From positions 24,574,750-24,638,749 of the forward strand of contig NC_062215.1 in the NCBI RefSeq assembly GCF_902686445.1: a stretch of 64,000 nt of DNA, in the 5' to 3' direction. The notes beneath the pieces were generated by a model. The model was not told the origin of the DNA and did no database searches. It saw only the letters and a program-made list of their open reading frames with translations. The DNA is from Sciurus carolinensis (lineage: Eukaryota > Chordata > Mammalia > Rodentia > Sciuridae). The translations under genes and the position numbers were made by a program. This document shows, piece after piece, positions 59,181 through 64,000 of this stretch; position 1 is the stretch's first letter; each line of letters opens with the position of its first letter.

Positions 59181-59844
59181 GATCAAGAACAGAGTAGGAG
59201 TCTTTCATCTGGCAAGCCTTCTGATCTGGTTGTCCTGGAAGGAGACCTAGAATATTGCTGTGGCACCCCACATGTGCCCCGCGCTCCCAGAAAGAGAAAG
59301 TCCAAAGGCCCAGAAGTGGAGAGTGCACCTGCTTGTCACAAAATCTAAACTCTGAAAACACAATTCAGGTCCTGAACTCAGGTAAGGTAGGAGATACCTC
59401 AAAAGCTCCATTTTGAACAACTCCAGCTTTCGCCTACTATCTAGCAGGAAAAGGGCCCTACTTGGTGAGGCTGAGCCCCTTCTTCATTAATCCCTTTCCA
59501 AATGTCAACTGTAGCACAACCCAGCTAGCTAGACTCTTTCTCCATTGCTTTCTATCACCATTGCTCCTAGCCTGGACTCCTGTTGAAAATAAAGACACCT
59601 TCAGGAGGAGGGACAGTCCAGATTTCAGTGAACTAGAGTCAGACTGAGTAACCATATATATGGGGATATATGATTCTGTATAATGGGGGGAAAATGCAGT
59701 AACTTCTATATCCAGATGCTCCTGGAACTTCAGGACATACAAGGAAGATGCTCCTGAGCACTGTCACACTTAAAGAATAGATACATAGATGTATTCAAGA
59801 TCAGAACTAGAGAGAACTCCTGAAGTATCCAGCCCAACTCTGCC

Positions 59845-59960
59845 ATTGCTACAGATAGGGAGACTGAGGCCCAGAGTTGGGAAGAAATCTGTCTAAAGTC
59901 ACACTTGGGATAGGTCTGAGAGTTGGAAAGCTCAAGTTCTAGGCATTCCAACTTAGCTGT
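59845..59960. repeat. MIR-type relic
   Basis: GATAGGGAGACTGAGGCCCAG and CTAAAGTCACACTTGGGAT resemble MIR core text. Confidence 0.4.
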
Positions 59961-60729
59961 GTGATAGAAGGCAGAACACCCCTGGAGCTCCACTGACCCC
60001 TTCTATAAAGCCAAGGTATGCATGTGGAATGGAGGGGTTGGGTTAAAAGATATCTGAGGTACCCTTTGGACAGAATATTAGTGATTCTCTATGTGATGAT
60101 GTAAAAATGAGTGACAATGAGCAGTAATAAACTGAGTTCAGACAATAACTAGCACCATGATGATCAAATTCAGGATATTTCCTCTGGGATTTAAATGCTT
60201 ACATCCCTACCACTGAGTACAAATGCCATTCCTGGTCCTCTCTCCCCCTACAGTGGTTCATACACTGGGTTTTTACTGCTCTTCTATGTGGGGGATGGGT
60301 TGTTTTCTATCCTCATTACCAAATCAAAAGTGCTATTTTTGGATGCAGAAACCTGAGCAGTAAATAATTAATTTGTATATTAGAGGAGGAAGCCTTCGAC
60401 TTGGCAATTTTTAACCAGGCATCAATACATCCATTGTACCAGCCTGGCCTTCTCACCCGACCCCCGCCTCTGTCCACACACCTCCCAGCCTCTCCAACCC
60501 CACCCCCCGCAAGTTGGAGACCAGCATTTGCAGGATGGTCACAGGATTCACAGATCCAGAGTCTGCTCCATCCCAACAAAGTTCCATTCTTTACTGTGCT
60601 TCATCACAGAAATTTGTCTGTGGGCAGCTGCCCCTTTTCTCTACCCCTCACCCCAAAGATGTGCTGGGCTACTGGTCCCAGCTCTCAGCTCTTGGGAAAC
60701 TGTAATCCACCTCCCCAGCTCAAGATGCC

Positions 60730-61060
60730 CCAACAATGCAGCGAGTTTGCATTTCAAGAAACCCCCATTAATATCAATTTACTTCACTGAAACCTCGGGT
60801 TCTTCATCAAGTTGATGATTTATGATAAAATCAATTAAATTACAGCCACTTAGGGCCCAGCCGCTTCCTCTCAGATTTCATTGGTGCGGGGCCCAAGTGT
60901 CTGGTGGAAAAATGCAAGTTTAGCTGGAGGCGAGGAAAGATAATTCTGCGGCTGAGAAAATTTAATGCAAAACAATTTCCAGGCAAAGCCGGGCGTCTGG
61001 ACAGAAATGCAAGAGCCACTAGTTGGCCTGCGGAAATAACTATCTGGGGGTCAAAATGCT
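60730..61060. promoter_or_regulatory. AT-rich Hox-site block in the HOXB3-HOXB4 interval
   Basis: Contains TTGATGATTTATGAT and ATCAATTAAATTAC within 60810-60843 and further AT-rich motifs at 60935-60980, in otherwise CpG-containing, repeat-free text. TGATTTAT is a Pbx/Hox composite core. The position between HOXB3 and HOXB4 is where shared hindbrain enhancers are known. The identity of this one is inferred. Confidence 0.4.
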
Positions 61061-61179
61061 TTCTCCCCCCCACATCATCCACCATCGCTTCCTTATTTTG
61101 TTCCTCTTTATGCTTACTTGCTGCCCTCCTCCCCAGCAGACATGTTGGGGGAAATTTGAGCAGTAATGGTGGGACCTAA

Positions 61180-62200
61180 CTGCCAAGGCCCAGTCTCAAA
61201 TCACCCATCTCCCAATCTCCCATAACACACCAGGCCTTTTTCTCCTCTTCCTCCCTTCTCCCCAATCTTGTTCACTAAGGCCTCAGTATCCCTCTGGAAA
61301 GTCACAGATCCAAAGTGAACATCATTCTGTGTGGGCAGATAGCACACTACTAAAAAGGGCAGAGGAGCAGGAAGCAGGCATCAGGACAAGTGGGCTCTAC
61401 TACGAATGGCTTTGGGAGGAAAGAAAACTCAGGCAGGAAGGAGCATTACCCCCATGAACATGGAAAGAGGCAGTAAATTATTCCTACAGCTACCCCATCC
61501 CACAGTACCAGGACCAGAGAACTCCCAGTCTTCCTCCTGGTTTCTGAAGTGTGTCGAGTCACAAATGTAGTCTATAAAGGCACCCAACGAACCCTAACCT
61601 GAAAGCACATATACACATCCCAAAGTGCAGATACATTCCCAAAATACACAAACACATTTACACATGTGCACCTTTTTGCACACTCTTTTGATGCTTCACA
61701 CAAAACACATCCTCAGTCTGCACAGGGACAATTCCCACTACCTTGTCACATCTGGAAAAATAAATTCCAGTGCATCATCTTGGCATTGCCTCCCGCTCCA
61801 AGAAGAAATTCTCCCACTTCTGCTCTGTTTGGTTTTGAGTTTCTAGAGCAGGCAGATAGTAAACACAGCTTCTCTGAAGTCATAAATCACCCCCTCTCCT
61901 ACCTTCTCAGCTTAACACCTTGCATCAATTCAATGCCTTGTAATTTCAGCTTCAAATAACCCCTAGGTGCTAAAGGGCTGGGTTATGGTGGCAGCTGGAC
62001 TATGAGAATAGAGCCCAGGCTTCCCTTTCAACACCCACAGCTCCTGGAAACCCCTTTAGAATCTCCTACACCTTTCCTGAGCTCCCCCATCCCCTAATCT
62101 GCTCCTATCCACACAGTCACAGGTACACTGTAACATTCCTCCACACTAGCTCCACTCGGCCCTTCTACCCTTTCTCAGCCTCCACCTCATTTTCTTCCAT
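61180..62200. other. HOXB3-HOXB4 interval, no gene recognised
   Basis: Unique DNA without repeats or supported frames. Confidence 0.45.
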
Positions 62201-62295
62201 TCAGATCCCAGTCTAATTTCAGGGAGTCCTGGGGGCGAACACCTCTCTCCATCCCAGCCTGGTCCCACGCGCCCGCCTGGGCACCTCGCACTTAC

Positions 62296-62880
62296 CTGCG
62301 TGTTCTCCCGCTAGGGCGCCTGCATCGGCAGACTGCCGGGCGCTGGGGGCGCGCCGGAGCCGACGGTCAGGCCCCTGTCCCCCGGCCCGGGCTGGGGCTC
62401 CAGCGCCTTGGCCGACCGCATCCTGGTCACTCCAGCCGCAGCAACCCCTGAGAGCGTTCGGCCCGCTAGGGGAGAGGCCCGGATGCGATCGCCCCTACCC
62501 CACCTCCGCCCCGCCCCCGCCCCCGGCTTTGTTTGGTCTCTGAGGCCGCAGGGCCCGCAGGATCCTGCGCTCCGGCGCGGCCACCCGGAGCCTGAGATTA
62601 TGCTCCGCCAGGGCCCGCGTGGGGCTGCGGAAGCCCGGGCAGGTCTGACACGGAGCTGGACTCCAGCTTTGAGAGCCCGCCAAGTTGCCAGGCGAGAGGA
62701 TCGGCAACTGACAGGGGCATGGCGAGCGCGGGGGTGCGGGGGCGCCATGGCGGAAGGCGGGCGCACCGGCGGCTCTTCAATGTCACCAGCAAAATGGGTT
62801 CCATATGTCCGACCCGGCAGAGAAGGGAGGGAAAGAAAGACAATTGGGGCAGGACAGGAGGGGGTGGGGGCCGAGATGGA
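62296..62880 (-). other. HOXB3: Predicted distal HOXB3 non-coding first exon in a CpG-rich block
   Basis: A minus-strand donor CGCAG|GTAAGTGCG, close to the splice consensus, ends at 62296. The preceding roughly 500 nt (62300-62780) is dense in CpG, G and C, as expected for a CpG-island promoter and first exon. It could splice to the HOXB3 acceptor at 51095. The 5' boundary is not visible. Open frames on both strands (205 and 163 codons) are compositional and not supported as protein. Confidence 0.4.
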
Positions 62881-62929
62881 GGGTGCAGAGAAATGGTGAG
62901 GAGGTAATGGGAAGGATCGGGAGGGCAAG

Positions 62930-64000
62930 AAAGGATTCCATTTTCCCTCGAGTTTTCTAAAGCTGCTAAAGCTGGTAGAACTTTCCCCTTTTCCTTTTCT
63001 TTCCTGAAAAATGGGGGAGGAAGGAGATTAGTAAAGGAAGCATCCGTTTGTTAAGTCTGGGGATTTGAGGGAGAAAATGTGGATTGTAGGTCAAAGTTCT
63101 TAGACGGCAGTAAGAGCAACTCCTTTCCCCAGGTCCCCAAAGAAGGAAAGAAGAGACCAAACCCACAAGAGAGAAGGATTCCACGGTCTTCCAGGGTGAA
63201 AGACTGTCCCCAATCTGCGCCCCATGATGGCATTTGTGTCGGGAGGTCCCAGTGATGAAGTTACTCATGGTGGAGGAGGAGACTGAAGTGTCCAGGACAT
63301 CTCGGCCATTCCCTAGCACTTCAGTTCCTACCCCAACTGATTTAGCACCCCCTAAGGCCTCTTCTAAAGACAGTTGCTTCTGAGATGGCCTCCGCTTTTG
63401 GCAGCTTCCAAAAAGCTATATGTACTAGGGGAAAAAACTGCACTTGGATTCAGGAGGAGCTTCCCTCTATGTCTGCTCCCCAAAGGGACTGGGCTCTTTC
63501 TCTGAGTTTCCATCTCTGTTTCTGTTCTCTCCCCCTCCCCATCTTCTAACCCTCTCTGTTGTCTCTGTCCCTCACAGTCCCTTTGTCTTTTCACACCGCC
63601 TCTTTCTTCATCTTAAATGAATTTGAATTGAGCCTCGGGAAAGACTCACAAATGTCTCTAGAAATCACTCGTGGGCTCACTCTTTCCTTCTCCTTGTACC
63701 TTTCCTCTGTGGGATCTTCTTCTAGAGAGAAGGGGCAAAGCAAACAGCTTCCTTTCCATTTCCCTTCTTTCATTCAACTCTGTGAATGTGTGTGTACATA
63801 AGCGTCCCTGCTTATGCCCATCACCAAAGTTTGGATCCTTCTCCAGGATGGCCACCCTTCCCCTCCGGCTGCCCTTTGTCTACACTGTCCCTATCACTCT
63901 CTCCTTGAGCTCAGCCTTGACTTCCCACCTCAAAAAGGGAGCCTGCTGCTTGTTCTCTCTCTGGGTCCTTCTCCTTATCTTCTCTCTTCTCTCCCTCTTT
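62930..64000. other. HOXB3-HOXB4 interval up to the window edge
   Basis: Pyrimidine-rich text, strongest from 63480 to the end. A DR1-like AGGTCAAAGTTCT is near 63090. No HOXB4 exon is present. Confidence 0.45.

Larger units (their letters stand above)
54830..60300. other. HOXB3 upstream interval, no gene recognised
   Basis: Largely unique, purine/pyrimidine-rich DNA with one ID SINE at 59.1 kb and one MIR-like relic. Open frames up to 164 codons have no known match or splice support. Confidence 0.45.

Noticed and set aside
62311..62928. Minus-strand 205-codon and overlapping plus-strand 163-codon open frames
   Set aside because: Both lie in CpG-rich DNA with low stop-codon density, overlap each other, and show no recognisable domain. 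The non-coding first-exon reading fits the donor at 62296 better.
51100..64000. HOXB4 or the miR-10a precursor
   Set aside because: No homeodomain frame of HOXB4 and no mature miR-10a sequence was found; both should lie beyond the right edge.

Overview
The window is mammalian nuclear DNA carrying the anterior (3') end of a HOXB cluster: HOXB1, HOXB2 and HOXB3, all on the minus strand. Each has two coding exons, a hexapeptide (FDWM or FPWM) in the first and a complete homeodomain in the second. The predicted proteins are 302, 352 and 431 aa, all intact. The interspersed repeats point to a squirrel-family rodent (ground squirrel, marmot or tree squirrel). They are B1-like monomers joined through an A-rich linker to tRNA-derived ID units, plus many solo ID units. 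The family-level identification is inferred from repeat type only.

Layout. 1-29.4 kb is gene-free DNA on the 3' side of HOXB1, rich in SINEs and old MIR, L2, MER5 and MaLR-like relics. It contains a GC-rich element near 1-1.9 kb, a perfect DR5 retinoic acid response element (RARE) at 24.1 kb and a DR2 RARE at 28.58 kb. HOXB1 lies at 29.4-31.8 kb. Its autoregulatory element (three Pbx/Hox repeats plus a Sox-Oct site) is at 31.99-32.05 kb. HOXB1-HOXB2 spacer: 32.1-41.5 kb, SINE-bearing to about 37.2 kb, then an AT-rich degenerate tandem array at 39.5-39.8 kb. HOXB2 lies at 41.5-43.8 kb, with a rhombomere-4-type Hox/Pbx plus Meis/Prep element at 44.9 kb. HOXB2-HOXB3 spacer: 45-47.3 kb, with a homeodomain-site-rich block at about 46.4-46.7 kb. 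HOXB3 3'UTR and coding exons lie at 47.3-51.1 kb. From 51.1 kb to the window end is HOXB3 upstream/leader-intron territory. Splice signals there predict two alternative non-coding first exons, at about 54.1-54.4 kb (TATA-like) and about 62.3-62.9 kb (CpG-rich). HOXB4 is not reached.

How it works together. The three genes encode transcription factors that pattern hindbrain and branchial arches. The visible cis sites match the known circuit: retinoic acid acts through 3' DR5 and DR2 elements to start HOXB1. HOXB1 with Pbx (and Sox/Oct) maintains itself through the autoregulatory repeats, and HOXB1 with Pbx and Meis/Prep drives HOXB2 in rhombomere 4. Recent SINEs are almost absent from 37.2 kb to the right edge (one ID copy seen at 59.1 kb), as expected for Hox cluster interiors.

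No unknown multi-gene system was seen. The least explained items are the 39.5 kb tandem array, a plus-strand 122-codon ORF in a CpG-rich block at 53.0 kb, competing splice sites in HOXB2 and HOXB3, and several dense homeodomain-site blocks.
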